A DNA stretch of 64,000 bases from a virus: positions 1-64,000 of the IMG/VR virus record IMGVR_UViG_3300025400_000011. One strand, given 5' to 3'. Positions 1 through 8,297 of the stretch are shown here, one piece after another; within the stretch, counting starts at the first letter, position 1, and each line of letters starts with the position of its first letter. The notes under the pieces were generated by a model, which made no database searches, had not been told where the DNA came from, and saw nothing but the letters and a program-made list of their open reading frames with translations. Both the position numbers and the translations under genes were made by a program.

Positions 1-2
1 TA

Positions 3-794
3 GATGAACCCACTATTTACAATCACGGTTATTTACCCTATTTTTTAACGATAGAAGATCAAGGTTTTTCAGCGCAGTATTTGTTTACCAAAAAAACAAA
101 ACTTTTTACTGCTTTAGCTAGATCAGTCAGACTTTACAAACTCTTATTTATACAAGAACTACTTAAACGTAATCTTTACAACGATAACAGTATTATTTCT
201 TGCGGAGTTAACGTACAAGATGAAGATAAAAAAATGTATGAAGAGTTAGATAATAGATATAAAGGTATGTTTCCTATACTTGTGGATAGCACTATTGATA
301 ACCAAAAAAGTCACCTTATATGGATGAATTTTACTTACAACCATGAGTATTTTTCCGAATGTCTATTAAATGTAGTTATTGAGTCGAGCTATACAAATGA
401 TCCCTATATTACTAAAAACGGGGTTATTAAAAGCCTTACCAACCATAGTACTAGATTATTTTTAACTGAAAAAACTACCAAAGCTTTTTTTTGGAAACAA
501 ATACCGATATTTTTAGCACCACCGGGTTATGTAAAAAAGATAAGAGATATGGGGTTCGATGTGTTTGATGATGTTATCAATCACAGTTATGATGAAGTAC
601 TAGATGGTTATAAAAGAATGGTTTTAGTTACAAACGAAGTAGAGAGGCTTTCTAAGCAAGGTTTACACAGTATACTAGATTCTACTTTAAATTTACATAA
701 TAGACTTTTTTATAATCAAAACCATATAAATACCGCTAAAAACAGCGTTAACGTTAAGCTTAACAACATTTTAAGCAATTTTATTAAACAGTAG
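3..794 (+). CDS. Phage protein with glycosyltransferase-like C-terminal motif (5' partial)
   Basis: The reading frame is open to the left edge of the window, so the true start lies upstream; 263 residues are visible. The C-terminal half has the pattern N-V-V-I-E ... T-E-K-T ... P-I-F-L ... G-Y-V-K-K-I-R-D-M-G-F-D-V-F ... S-Y-D. This recalls a family common in environmental phages and in some fucosyltransferase-like enzymes (EKT followed by a GF-x-F motif). A sugar-transfer role is an inference from that motif only. It sits near a sugar-nucleotide epimerase gene (1868-2839), which fits surface or glycan modification. No membrane segment or signal peptide is visible in the part seen. Confidence 0.6.
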   Translation, partial: DEPTIYNHGYLPYFLTIEDQGFSAQYLFTKKTKLFTALARSVRLYKLLFIQELLKRNLYNDNSIISCGVNVQDEDKKMYEELDNRYKGMFPILVDSTIDNQKSHLIWMNFTYNHEYFSECLLNVVIESSYTNDPYITKNGVIKSLTNHSTRLFLTEKTTKAFFWKQIPIFLAPPGYVKKIRDMGFDVFDDVINHSYDEVLDGYKRMVLVTNEVERLSKQGLHSILDSTLNLHNRLFYNQNHINTAKNSVNVKLNNILSNFIKQ

Positions 795-850
795 CAGATA
801 TACTAAACTAAAAATATTTGCAAGGAAGTTGCTATTTTTTGTTTATAATA

Positions 851-858
851 TATAAATA
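851..858 (+). promoter_or_regulatory. T4-type late promoter element TATAAATA
   Basis: This is an exact match to the T4 late-promoter core. It ends six bases before the start codon of the outer-membrane protein gene. If it acts as a -10 element the transcript would begin at or very near the ATG. Confidence 0.6.
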
Positions 859-864
859 TAGAGT

Positions 865-1596
865 ATGAAGAAACTATTAACATTCCTCGCATTGTCATTA
901 ATCGCAATCGTTGTAAATGCTGCTCCAGTTAGCGGTGACTTAGACCTCGGATTTACTTCAAAGTTAATCCAACAAGGTCAATTAGTTGGCACTAACTATG
1001 CAACAGCTGGCGTTGATACAAATGTATACGGCATTGATCTTGCTGTAACAGCATTTGACAAAGTTAGCGACACAACCACAACTTCAGTTGTAGCTGGTAA
1101 AACAGTATCAACAACCGATGCTTCTGGTCTAAAGCGCGTTTATTTCGATGCTGGTTACAAGTTCACGTCCCCTCTCGCTGACTTAACACTCGGTGCTGAG
1201 TTGAGACACGTAAATGCAGCAGAAGCCGCTGGTCAAGCTAATCACAACTTCTTACCATTTGTAAAATTAAGTGGTAGTTGGTTTGGTGGTCATCTTAACT
1301 GGCAAGGCCGCGCTCTTAACGACACAGTCAATCGCAGCAACAACTATGAGTTCGGTGTTAATACACCAATCAATACGTTCGGTGCATTGAAGGTTGTCCC
1401 AGCACTAGTTGTTGGCTTTAACGATCCAGGCGCTGCTACTATTGCTGCACTAAAGAACGTTAAGAAGTACTACCAACCAGGCGTTGGCCTTGAGTTCCAT
1501 GGTGTAACAGCAAACTTATTTGCTCAACGCACTTCATTAACAGACTCAGCAGCTCAGATTACAGGCTACAACGTCGGCTACAAATTCAAGTTCTAA
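865..1596 (+). CDS. Outer-membrane beta-barrel (porin-like) protein
   Basis: The 243-aa product begins with a classical Sec signal peptide: MKK, a hydrophobic core, and a cleavage site after residues VNA (about residue 19). The mature part alternates polar and hydrophobic residues as in beta strands and ends in Phe (KFKF), the usual BAM recognition signal for Gram-negative barrels. It is likely exported and inserted in the host outer membrane. Possible roles are altered permeability or superinfection exclusion; neither is shown by the sequence. Codons look more GC-balanced than in the neighbours, suggesting host origin. It has its own late-type promoter (851-858) and a strong terminator (1627-1656), so it is probably a single-gene transcript. 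Confidence 0.8.
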   Translation: MKKLLTFLALSLIAIVVNAAPVSGDLDLGFTSKLIQQGQLVGTNYATAGVDTNVYGIDLAVTAFDKVSDTTTTSVVAGKTVSTTDASGLKRVYFDAGYKFTSPLADLTLGAELRHVNAAEAAGQANHNFLPFVKLSGSWFGGHLNWQGRALNDTVNRSNNYEFGVNTPINTFGALKVVPALVVGFNDPGAATIAALKNVKKYYQPGVGLEFHGVTANLFAQRTSLTDSAAQITGYNVGYKFKF

Positions 1597-1626
1597 TATT
1601 AGAACTTTTCACACCCTCAAACAACT

Positions 1627-1656
1627 AACCCCTCACTTCGGTGCAGGGGTTTTTTT
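1627..1656 (+). terminator. Intrinsic terminator after the outer-membrane protein gene
   Basis: The stem AACCCCT-CAC / GTG-(C)-AGGGGTT closes a TTCG tetraloop with one bulged C and is followed by a run of seven T. It lies 30 bases after the stop codon of the porin-like gene and overlaps the stop codon of the opposing small gene. Confidence 0.85.
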
Positions 1657-1857
1657 ATGTTCATTAATATGGAACTGAAGTGCTCTATTTAACAACAAAG
1701 CAAACTTTTTTAGATCCATACCTGCTTTTTCCTGTATAGCAAACTCTTCTTTAAGAGCTTTTAAAAATGGTTCGGATAACTTAAGAGTCTTAGGATAGAA
1801 TATACGCTGCTTTTTTTCTAGCATTCCGTATTGTTCCATTAGTTCTTCAAATTTCAT
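1633..1857 (-). CDS. Hypothetical 74-aa protein
   Basis: This small Lys/Glu/Leu-rich, probably helical protein is not one I recognise. It has no signal peptide or Cys motif. The start is preceded by GATAAATA (1865-1872, minus strand), a late-promoter-like element, and the gene follows the epimerase gene by ten bases, so it may be the last gene of that operon or have its own promoter. Its stop codon lies inside the terminator stem of the opposing gene. The residues around KTLKLSEPFLKALKEEF would suit a small DNA- or protein-binding helix bundle, but no function can be assigned. Confidence 0.6.
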   Translation of the reverse strand: MKFEELMEQYGMLEKKQRIFYPKTLKLSEPFLKALKEEFAIQEKAGMDLKKFALLLNRALQFHINEHKKTPAPK

Positions 1858-1864
1858 TTAACTA

Positions 1865-1872
1865 TATTTATC
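1865..1872 (-). promoter_or_regulatory. Late-promoter-like element GATAAATA
   Basis: The minus strand reads GATAAATA seven bases before the ATG of the 74-aa gene and overlaps the stop codon of the epimerase gene. It differs from TATAAATA only at the first base. Confidence 0.4.
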
Positions 1873-2839
1873 CCTCTTGTTGGTTAATCCTACTAAGAAT
1901 CCAGTTATAAGTTTGAGTAAGGCCATACTCTAGAGTATCCTTAGGTTTCCACCCTAGTACTTCTTGGATTTTCCCATTATCACTACATCTACCTACTACA
2001 CCACGTGGACCGGGTACATGTTTTATATTAATGGATTTTCCGGCTATTTTAGCTACTATTGCTGCAAGCTCGTTTATGCTTATCTGTCTATCACTACCTA
2101 GATTTAAAGGTTTGTCATAACTACTTGCCATTAACTGGTGTATACCATAAACACATTCATCTACATATAAAAAACTTCTAGTTTGAGTACCATCTCCCCA
2201 TACCTCTATTTCATCTGTAGCTTCTGCTACTTTTCTGCATATTGCAGCTGGAGACTTCTCTTTACCGTTGTTCCAACTACCTAGTGGTCCAAATATATTA
2301 TGAAACCGTGCTATTCTTACCTGTAGCCCATGATTTCTTGCATGAGACATATATAAACGTTCACTAAAAAGCTTCTCCCACCCGTATTCACTATCTGGGT
2401 TAGCTGGGTATGCGTCTTCTTCTTTTAAAGCTGGACTATCTGTTTTTGTTTGAGCTTCTGCAGGATATGCGCATGCACTAGAAGAATAAAATATTTTATT
2501 ACAAGTTTTATATTTTAATAAAGAACGTAATATATTAAGATTAATAGTAGCGCTGTTTTGCATTATATGTGCGTCATTATTACCTGTAAATATATATCCT
2601 GCACCACCCATATCTGCAGCGAGCTGGTATATTTCATCTACTTGATTACCGAGTAAGTTATCTACCAAACTTTGATCTATTAAATCGTATAAGTAGAACT
2701 CATCTGCATCAGTTTTAGAATATTCAGGGTATTTTAAATCAGCACCAATAACATAATAACCTTTTTGTTTTAAGCTGGTTACTAAATGGGTACCTATAAA
2801 CCCGCCCGCTCCACACACTATTACTTTTTTATTACTCAT
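1868..2839 (-). CDS. GDP-mannose 3,5-epimerase-like NAD-dependent epimerase
   Basis: The 323-aa protein is an extended short-chain dehydrogenase. It has the NAD-binding GAGGFIG (residues 10-16), the AADMGGAGYI segment, SSSACAYP (119-126) with a Cys, and the catalytic YGWEK (Tyr152, Lys156). Further on, the stretches RFHNIFGPLGSW and WGDGTQTRSFLYVDECV closely follow plant GDP-mannose 3,5-epimerase, including the Cys in SSAC that takes part in catalysis there. The expected reaction is conversion of GDP-mannose to GDP-L-galactose or GDP-gulose. The start overlaps the stop of the upstream SGNH gene as ATGA, so the two are translationally coupled. The substrate has not been shown; a related sugar nucleotide is possible. 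Confidence 0.87.
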   Translation of the reverse strand: MSNKKVIVCGAGGFIGTHLVTSLKQKGYYVIGADLKYPEYSKTDADEFYLYDLIDQSLVDNLLGNQVDEIYQLAADMGGAGYIFTGNNDAHIMQNSATINLNILRSLLKYKTCNKIFYSSSACAYPAEAQTKTDSPALKEEDAYPANPDSEYGWEKLFSERLYMSHARNHGLQVRIARFHNIFGPLGSWNNGKEKSPAAICRKVAEATDEIEVWGDGTQTRSFLYVDECVYGIHQLMASSYDKPLNLGSDRQISINELAAIVAKIAGKSINIKHVPGPRGVVGRCSDNGKIQEVLGWKPKDTLEYGLTQTYNWILSRINQQEG

Positions 2840-3615
2840 ATTAATGGTTTAATTTGTTCGTATATTATATTTGCTAAATACTTATAACCCTCGTAAGATG
2901 GGTGCGGCTTGTTTTGAGCTATCCATTCCGGTTTAAAAATAATATCATTATCTATAAACGGCAGTTTATACTTTATATAATCTTTTATAGTTTGAGAGCG
3001 ATAAGCATGATGATCAGGGTCATACGTTTTATGCCAAAAAAAATGTTTAACTCCAAAACTTTTAAACATATCACTCATAGAAGTAAAACACATTATATCT
3101 TTATACATTTCCTGTTGCTTAGAGTTTGTTTTAATCCATACCTGATTGATATCTGTACCATCTTTTTCGTCATCGGGTAATGGTATTTTATTTTGAGTTG
3201 TGTTTGTAATGTAGTACGGTGGCGGTAGTGTTACTGTACTAAATCTGGGCGCAACCAATCGCCATCTAAAAGGATCATTTTCAGTGTTACGCTCATATGT
3301 GTTTATAGGCGATTTTGGTACGTAATATTCAAACCGCTGCCCATCGGTCCATTGTATAATGGCTATAGTTTCTTTCAAGTGTTCAGGTGTTTGGTTACAC
3401 AACCAATCAAATGTGGTTCTAATAATACGCTCATTACTACCGCACCCCATAGATAGGTTTATTACTTCATCTGCACTTAACTTTTTACCCAGTAAATACG
3501 GCCAGGTAATTTTAAAACGTGTAGTGTTAGGATCTACATACGGAGTATACGTATCATCTTCAAAATCATAACCTGCTCCCCAGGTCCAGCAACATCCGTT
3601 TGTAAATAAAATCAT
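2836..3615 (-). CDS. SGNH-hydrolase-like protein
   Basis: I start this 259-aa protein at the ATG at 3615, because the upstream gene stops one base earlier (TAATATG) and the longer frame would overlap it. The N-terminus TNGCCWTWG corresponds to the TNGCSFTWG block of phage SGNH-like proteins. GCGSNERIIRTT is the Gly/Asn block, and PHPSYEGYKYLA near the C-terminus supplies the usual His. Such proteins may act as esterases or acyl-transferases on glycans. Oddly, the residue that is normally the Ser nucleophile appears as Cys (Cys9). It lies between an SDR-like gene and the epimerase in a tight operon. Confidence 0.7.
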   Translation of the reverse strand: MILFTNGCCWTWGAGYDFEDDTYTPYVDPNTTRFKITWPYLLGKKLSADEVINLSMGCGSNERIIRTTFDWLCNQTPEHLKETIAIIQWTDGQRFEYYVPKSPINTYERNTENDPFRWRLVAPRFSTVTLPPPYYITNTTQNKIPLPDDEKDGTDINQVWIKTNSKQQEMYKDIMCFTSMSDMFKSFGVKHFFWHKTYDPDHHAYRSQTIKDYIKYKLPFIDNDIIFKPEWIAQNKPHPSYEGYKYLANIIYEQIKPLI

Positions 3616-3616
3616 A

Positions 3617-4270
3617 TTACCACCAGGAACTACCGTCAATAAATAAAGAGTGTCCGTTTTGCTCTTTTGTAATGTTTTTAATAGTATTGAGCAGTGCTGT
3701 TGAACGTTCTTGCCAAACCTTCTCTTCAAACAGACCTGGATGAGGATTTATACAGAAAAATATACCTGGATGGTTGACGCTTGCAAAACCCCGAGCCATA
3801 GAAACATTTGTATATTTTTTTGCACCATACCCCGCCCATTGCCAGCACCCTTTTAGTTCAACTTCATTTTTTATAAAACCGGTTACCATCCAACCAATTT
3901 TAGTGTTATCGTTTATTTTACTTTCTAGTTTTTTAACTAAAAATACTGGTAATTGACAATCAGTCCAAAAACGATTAGCCCACATTTTAACATTACCTTC
4001 ATTAAAATCATTACCATTTTTTAAGCACCACTCTCCAGGATCATCTCCACCGTTTTGACTAAAAAATATTAAATCTAAATCAGGTAAAGTGTTTGCTATT
4101 TGTTCTGCTTGTTGTACACTTAAATTATTCCAATCTACCTTAATAGTAGTAACTCCATTAATATTCATATCTTTGCTTGTTACTACATAGCAATGATAGC
4201 CGTTATTAACTAAAGTTTGGGTGAAATTTACACCCCACTTACTACCCGTGCCTAATAATAATGCATTCAT
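3617..4270 (-). CDS. Short-chain dehydrogenase/reductase-like protein
   Basis: The 217-aa protein has a Rossmann-type start, LLLGTGSKWG (GTGSKWG at residues 7-13), followed by a beta-alpha pattern, DLIFFSQNGG in the position of the SDR NNAG strand, and Tyr148-x3-Lys152 (YGAKK) as the catalytic pair. NAD(P)-dependent oxidoreduction of a sugar or other small molecule is likely; the substrate is unknown. The ATG overlaps the stop of the radical SAM gene (ATGA) and its own stop is one base from the next start, so it is the second gene of a coupled four-gene cassette. Confidence 0.7.
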   Translation of the reverse strand: MNALLLGTGSKWGVNFTQTLVNNGYHCYVVTSKDMNINGVTTIKVDWNNLSVQQAEQIANTLPDLDLIFFSQNGGDDPGEWCLKNGNDFNEGNVKMWANRFWTDCQLPVFLVKKLESKINDNTKIGWMVTGFIKNEVELKGCWQWAGYGAKKYTNVSMARGFASVNHPGIFFCINPHPGLFEEKVWQERSTALLNTIKNITKEQNGHSLFIDGSSWW

Positions 4271-5526
4271 ATATTGTTATAAAAATCTTCTAAGTCTTTA
4301 TTTTGAGATATTATTTTTTTAAAAGTAATAGTTTCATGAGACCTATTCTCTTCTAAATAAACTATTTCATCAGTGGCTCTTTTTAATTGTTTTCTATATT
4401 CTCCATCTGCATCTACTTCAAAAAACTCTTGACTGTATAGAAAGTTAATGTAGCTTTTAAACTTATCCATTACAAGGTTGTTTTCATTAGCATATTTTTG
4501 TAGAAATGCATCACATATATCTTGTACTATTTTCTTGGGTATAGTTCTTGGGCATAACAAGTTAGTAGCATTGTCTGCATGGCATGTTTGAAAATCTGGT
4601 ATAACAGCAAACTCTTTACATAAGCTGTACAGATTATCGAAATCAAATAAGGTAGGTGTATTAACTGTAATAGAAAGTATTAGCTCTAAGTTATCATTAC
4701 TGTTTCTGTATTCTACTAACTTAGCAAAGTTTAACCTCCATTTAAAGTAATCAAGATTCGATCTTATCCATTCCCCTATTTCTCCGGTACCATCTAAACT
4801 ACAGAAAAACTTAATTTTTTTAAAATGCTTAAAACATTCAGTTAGTTCTAAGTCTTTATACTTTATTGTAGATAAGTTGCTATGATATCTTAATATTACG
4901 TTTTTTGCGTAATTTTTATCTATTAAGTTCTTTAATACGTCCCAATGAGTTTTCCAAAACATTGGCTCCCCACCAGCCCAATACAACTCTAATAAGTTCT
5001 TGAGTATATCTTCATTATTAAACTCGCTATCTATTATCTCTACACTTCTTTCTCTTTCTTCTTTGTTTAACATACCATACTGTAGTGGTATATTGTTACG
5101 AGTCTTTTCATTTTGTATTTGTGTAGAATACTCTTCTGTACACATTTTACATTTAAAGTTACAAACATTAGTTCTATAATCTAATGTTTGAGGTAACTGA
5201 TTGTATGTGCCATCTTCTGATGTGTTCTTTAAAATATCTTCTGTTCTATGAGCAAACTCTGTATTGAAGTATGTTTTATATGTATAAACGTTAACAGTCT
5301 TTCCGTGGCAACGCTCACATTCTGATAACGACTCTCCTCGCATCATTTTACGTCTTATTTCTTTCATTTGCTCGCTATTCCAAAACTCTTCTAATGACAA
5401 GTTTTTTCCAAAGTTATCATTTGAAACAGCACATAAGCATCTCTTACCTTGTGGAGAAATGTAGGAATGTATCCAAGGAACAAGACAAAATGAGTTGTTA
5501 TCCTTTAATACTTTATCAGCTTCCAT
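4267..5526 (-). CDS. Twitch/SPASM-type radical SAM protein
   Basis: The 419-aa protein carries the radical SAM signature C-x3-C-x2-C at Cys122, Cys126 and Cys129 within NVCNFKCKMC, followed by YWAGGEPMF (182-190), the GGEP SAM-binding motif. The N-terminal part has further cysteines (14, 30, 32, 70, 73, including ECERC), typical of the phage twitch-domain radical SAM family, which places an auxiliary cluster domain before or around the core. It is expected to cleave S-adenosylmethionine to a 5'-deoxyadenosyl radical; the substrate is unknown. It is the first gene of the cassette that continues with SDR, SGNH and epimerase genes. Confidence 0.85.
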   Translation of the reverse strand: MEADKVLKDNNSFCLVPWIHSYISPQGKRCLCAVSNDNFGKNLSLEEFWNSEQMKEIRRKMMRGESLSECERCHGKTVNVYTYKTYFNTEFAHRTEDILKNTSEDGTYNQLPQTLDYRTNVCNFKCKMCTEEYSTQIQNEKTRNNIPLQYGMLNKEERERSVEIIDSEFNNEDILKNLLELYWAGGEPMFWKTHWDVLKNLIDKNYAKNVILRYHSNLSTIKYKDLELTECFKHFKKIKFFCSLDGTGEIGEWIRSNLDYFKWRLNFAKLVEYRNSNDNLELILSITVNTPTLFDFDNLYSLCKEFAVIPDFQTCHADNATNLLCPRTIPKKIVQDICDAFLQKYANENNLVMDKFKSYINFLYSQEFFEVDADGEYRKQLKRATDEIVYLEENRSHETITFKKIISQNKDLEDFYNNI

Positions 5527-5622
5527 ATATTATTTTAATTATAAAATGTTTAAAAATATCTATACCATTAGCTTGATTTCCTAAGAATAAACTATACTAT
5601 AGTAACATAACTAATACATACT
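5527..5622. other. Divergent intergenic region
   Basis: This 96-base AT-rich gap separates the divergent radical SAM and acidic-protein genes and should hold promoters for both. I see TATACT and TATAGT-like boxes near 5590-5602 but no clear -35 partner at standard spacing and no TATAAATA element. Both genes lack a Shine-Dalgarno sequence. Confidence 0.35.
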
Positions 5623-6117
5623 ATGTCAAAAGAAGAATACGTTAAACTACAAGCTGTTATCGCTGCATTGCAAAAGACTGTTGAAGATCAAGAAAAGATT
5701 GATGAAATCCTTGATCTCTTAAGCAATGCTACAGTAGCTGTTGATGAAGCTGCTAAAACGGAAGAAGAAGCGGTTGATGCTTCTGAAGAAACCGGTAATG
5801 ATGAGGAAAGCGAACCAAAACCAAAGCAACAATACGTTATGCTTGTATCCGACACTAATAAGATTATTACAAAGGATCTAGTAGGTTGGGTATTACAGAT
5901 TCCAGAAGATGATGATGTAGCTACTGTTATAGATTCTATTAAGAATGGTGCTTATAACTTTAATGCCTCTAAGAAAGGCCAAAAGTATCCAGTATCATCT
6001 ATTGGTCAAGCTATTGCTAATGTACCAAACAAGTTCTTTAAGACAAACAATCTAAAGATTAAGACTAAAGAACCTGTACAGATTATTACAACTAATAATG
6101 TGTTACCAAGATCTTAA
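5623..6117 (+). CDS. Hypothetical acidic 164-aa protein
   Basis: I do not recognise this protein. The N-terminal third is helical with possible coiled coil (EEYVKLQAVIAALQKTVEDQEK). The middle (about 45-72) is a Glu-rich low-complexity linker ending in EPKPKQQ. The C-terminal part looks like a compact alpha/beta domain rich in Lys and Asn. The stop codon overlaps the stop of the opposing spike gene in the palindrome TTAA. No signal peptide or membrane segment is present. It may be a virion or assembly protein because of its location, but that is a guess. Confidence 0.7.
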   Translation: MSKEEYVKLQAVIAALQKTVEDQEKIDEILDLLSNATVAVDEAAKTEEEAVDASEETGNDEESEPKPKQQYVMLVSDTNKIITKDLVGWVLQIPEDDDVATVIDSIKNGAYNFNASKKGQKYPVSSIGQAIANVPNKFFKTNNLKIKTKEPVQIITTNNVLPRS

Positions 6118-8297
6118 GGAGTAGGCACTATAGCTGGTCCTACTAGAGTTGAACCAGGACCATTAGGGCCAGCTATTGTAGGTGCATCTTTAAGTAAGAA
6201 CTTTGTTGGTGGTGGTATACCAACAGTAGAGCTTCTACCGTCGCTACGGCCTTCATGACCGATAGCTTTATTATCGCTAACACCAATCTTAGAAGCAGCA
6301 TAAGCGTTAAATGGACTTGGTCCAACTGGTGGTTGTGCAAGTAAAGTGAGTGGTAAGTTCTTGAATACGTGAGTGTGTGGTTGTGCAATAGTTAATACAC
6401 CTGCACCAGCTGTATTTAAATCTACCGTACCTGCATTAATCTGCAATGTTACTGCTGTTTCTTTAGTAAGACTACCGCTTACTGTTAGAGGTGGTATGAT
6501 AACAGTTATACTACCTTGCATATTAGATCTAGAAATAGACCAACCACTACCTGGTGCACCAGCAGGACTTACACCGCCCGGGGCAGCTGGTCCTTTGGCG
6601 ACTATTTGAGTACTTTCTGTTACTTGGTATTCTATAGGAGCGGTTACGTGATTTACAAACATTTCACCTTCTACGTAAGCACCACCCCCGATAATAACGT
6701 TCTTTGATACACCTAAAGTGCTATCTACTACCACCTGTCCACCGATTTTATTTCTTAAGTTTAAAGTATCTGCATCAATGGTAACAAGACTACCATTAAT
6801 AGCGATTTGACCATCTTGAGAGCCTAGCGTAATAAGATCGCCTCTTACTTCAGTGGTGCCGCTAGCTATCTTCAAGTTACCTAATGTACGTAACTGCATA
6901 CCACCAGAACCAGCATCAACACTAAACTTGTTCATTGCATGTATGGTATAGTTACCACCAGGCATATCCGGTACATATAGTTCTGCAAACGCTGGAAAGT
7001 TATAAGGTCTAGTTTTAAACGTACCTGTAGGCAAATCTGGGGATATGCTTTGTATTCCGTTTAAACCATCAGTCAATATACCAGCTATATCTGATACATA
7101 AGCTTTAGCAGTGTTACGCTTTATACCCACTGTTACTACTTTATGTTTTGTGATAAACTCAAAGCTATTACCACCAAACCCCATTTCTTTTTCTTGTTCA
7201 GATAAAGGATTCACCACACTAGCTAACTGCGCAGCTAACTTTGCTGGATCGGTTATACCTGTTAAAGTACTATATATGTCACTCCATATTGATGTTGCTT
7301 TTGTACTGAAGTTACCAACCTTTAAGAAGTGATCTCCGTTAATGATATTATCACTAGTACGTCCTACATATAAGTTATTATGACCTTTTACAGTCTCAAA
7401 CTTATCAGCTAGGGTTAGTAACTGAAAGTTCTTAGGATTAAACAGAGCAGTAAAGTAGTTATTCATTTCATGATAACCACCACCGAAATGGGTCACCTTA
7501 TATGCTTCTCTATCAGTAGTATTAATAAACTCAATAGCAGCTGCACGCTGGTTAATAACCATCTTATTACGATAAGTTAAATGATCGTTTGTAGCACCTT
7601 GAGAAGCGTTTTTATCCTTATTTTCAAATGAATCTGGGTAATCAGGATAAGCACTACCTGCTTGATAGATACTGCTAAAATCGTTTTGTCCAAAAGCAGC
7701 AGCAAAGTAAACAGGTACTAATGGACTACCATCTCTAAAAAACACCCACACATGTGCACCTACATTAGGAACAGAAAATATACCCTTAGCAGCATTAGAG
7801 TATGTAGAGGGTTTATAGAGATCTGAATACTGATTAAAGTTTTGACTGTTTATCTTAGCTGTATTACCAAATGCATCACTCACCGGATGAGATTCAAAAT
7901 ACGAACCAGGTTTACCACCTTTGTTCTCTGGGTCAATGCTAGTTGCTGAAGAAGAGTTAGCATAGTTACTATTAGGTAACCCATATACTAAAGGAGCATC
8001 TGATACAGAGTTAACATCTGCATAAGCATTATAATAACCAGGGGTAGAAGCACCCATTATCGGGCTACACTGTTCTGCCCATGGTAACTGAGCTTTTAAA
8101 TCTGGTAATATTTGACTTAAGTTTTCTCCATTAGGTGTACCTGGAAAAGAAAACGTTTGATCTTGTTTTAACTGATTCCACTTGTTATAAACAATAGTAG
8201 ATATGTGAGGTACCCATACTTTCACTCTACCACGGTAATCAGGGTCATCGTTCTGTACAACTATGCCTACGTATATGCTATTAAATTGTTCTGTCAT
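6114..8297 (-). CDS. Baseplate central spike protein (T4 gp5/VgrG-like)
   Basis: The 727-aa protein opens with an OB-fold spike domain: SIYVGIVVQNDDPDYRGRVKVWVPH is the standard gp5 start, and GAHVWVFFRDGSPLVPVYFAA completes the barrel. From about residue 470 the sequence becomes a beta-helix-like series (KIASGTTEVRGDLITLGSQ, VVVDSTLGVSKNVIIGGGAYVEG) as in the spike needle. I find no lysozyme domain between them, unlike T4 gp5. The C-terminus is Pro/Gly-rich. It should sit at the tip of the tail tube and puncture the outer membrane. It is the last gene of the long minus-strand tail operon and its ATG overlaps the stop of the preceding gene. Confidence 0.85.
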   Translation of the reverse strand: MTEQFNSIYVGIVVQNDDPDYRGRVKVWVPHISTIVYNKWNQLKQDQTFSFPGTPNGENLSQILPDLKAQLPWAEQCSPIMGASTPGYYNAYADVNSVSDAPLVYGLPNSNYANSSSATSIDPENKGGKPGSYFESHPVSDAFGNTAKINSQNFNQYSDLYKPSTYSNAAKGIFSVPNVGAHVWVFFRDGSPLVPVYFAAAFGQNDFSSIYQAGSAYPDYPDSFENKDKNASQGATNDHLTYRNKMVINQRAAAIEFINTTDREAYKVTHFGGGYHEMNNYFTALFNPKNFQLLTLADKFETVKGHNNLYVGRTSDNIINGDHFLKVGNFSTKATSIWSDIYSTLTGITDPAKLAAQLASVVNPLSEQEKEMGFGGNSFEFITKHKVVTVGIKRNTAKAYVSDIAGILTDGLNGIQSISPDLPTGTFKTRPYNFPAFAELYVPDMPGGNYTIHAMNKFSVDAGSGGMQLRTLGNLKIASGTTEVRGDLITLGSQDGQIAINGSLVTIDADTLNLRNKIGGQVVVDSTLGVSKNVIIGGGAYVEGEMFVNHVTAPIEYQVTESTQIVAKGPAAPGGVSPAGAPGSGWSISRSNMQGSITVIIPPLTVSGSLTKETAVTLQINAGTVDLNTAGAGVLTIAQPHTHVFKNLPLTLLAQPPVGPSPFNAYAASKIGVSDNKAIGHEGRSDGRSSTVGIPPPTKFLLKDAPTIAGPNGPGSTLVGPAIVPTP

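Noticed and set aside
3616-3729. N-terminal extension of the SGNH-like gene (38 extra residues)
   Set aside because: It overlaps the end of the SDR-like gene. The ATG at 3615 lies one base after that gene's stop and begins the recognisable TNGCC block.
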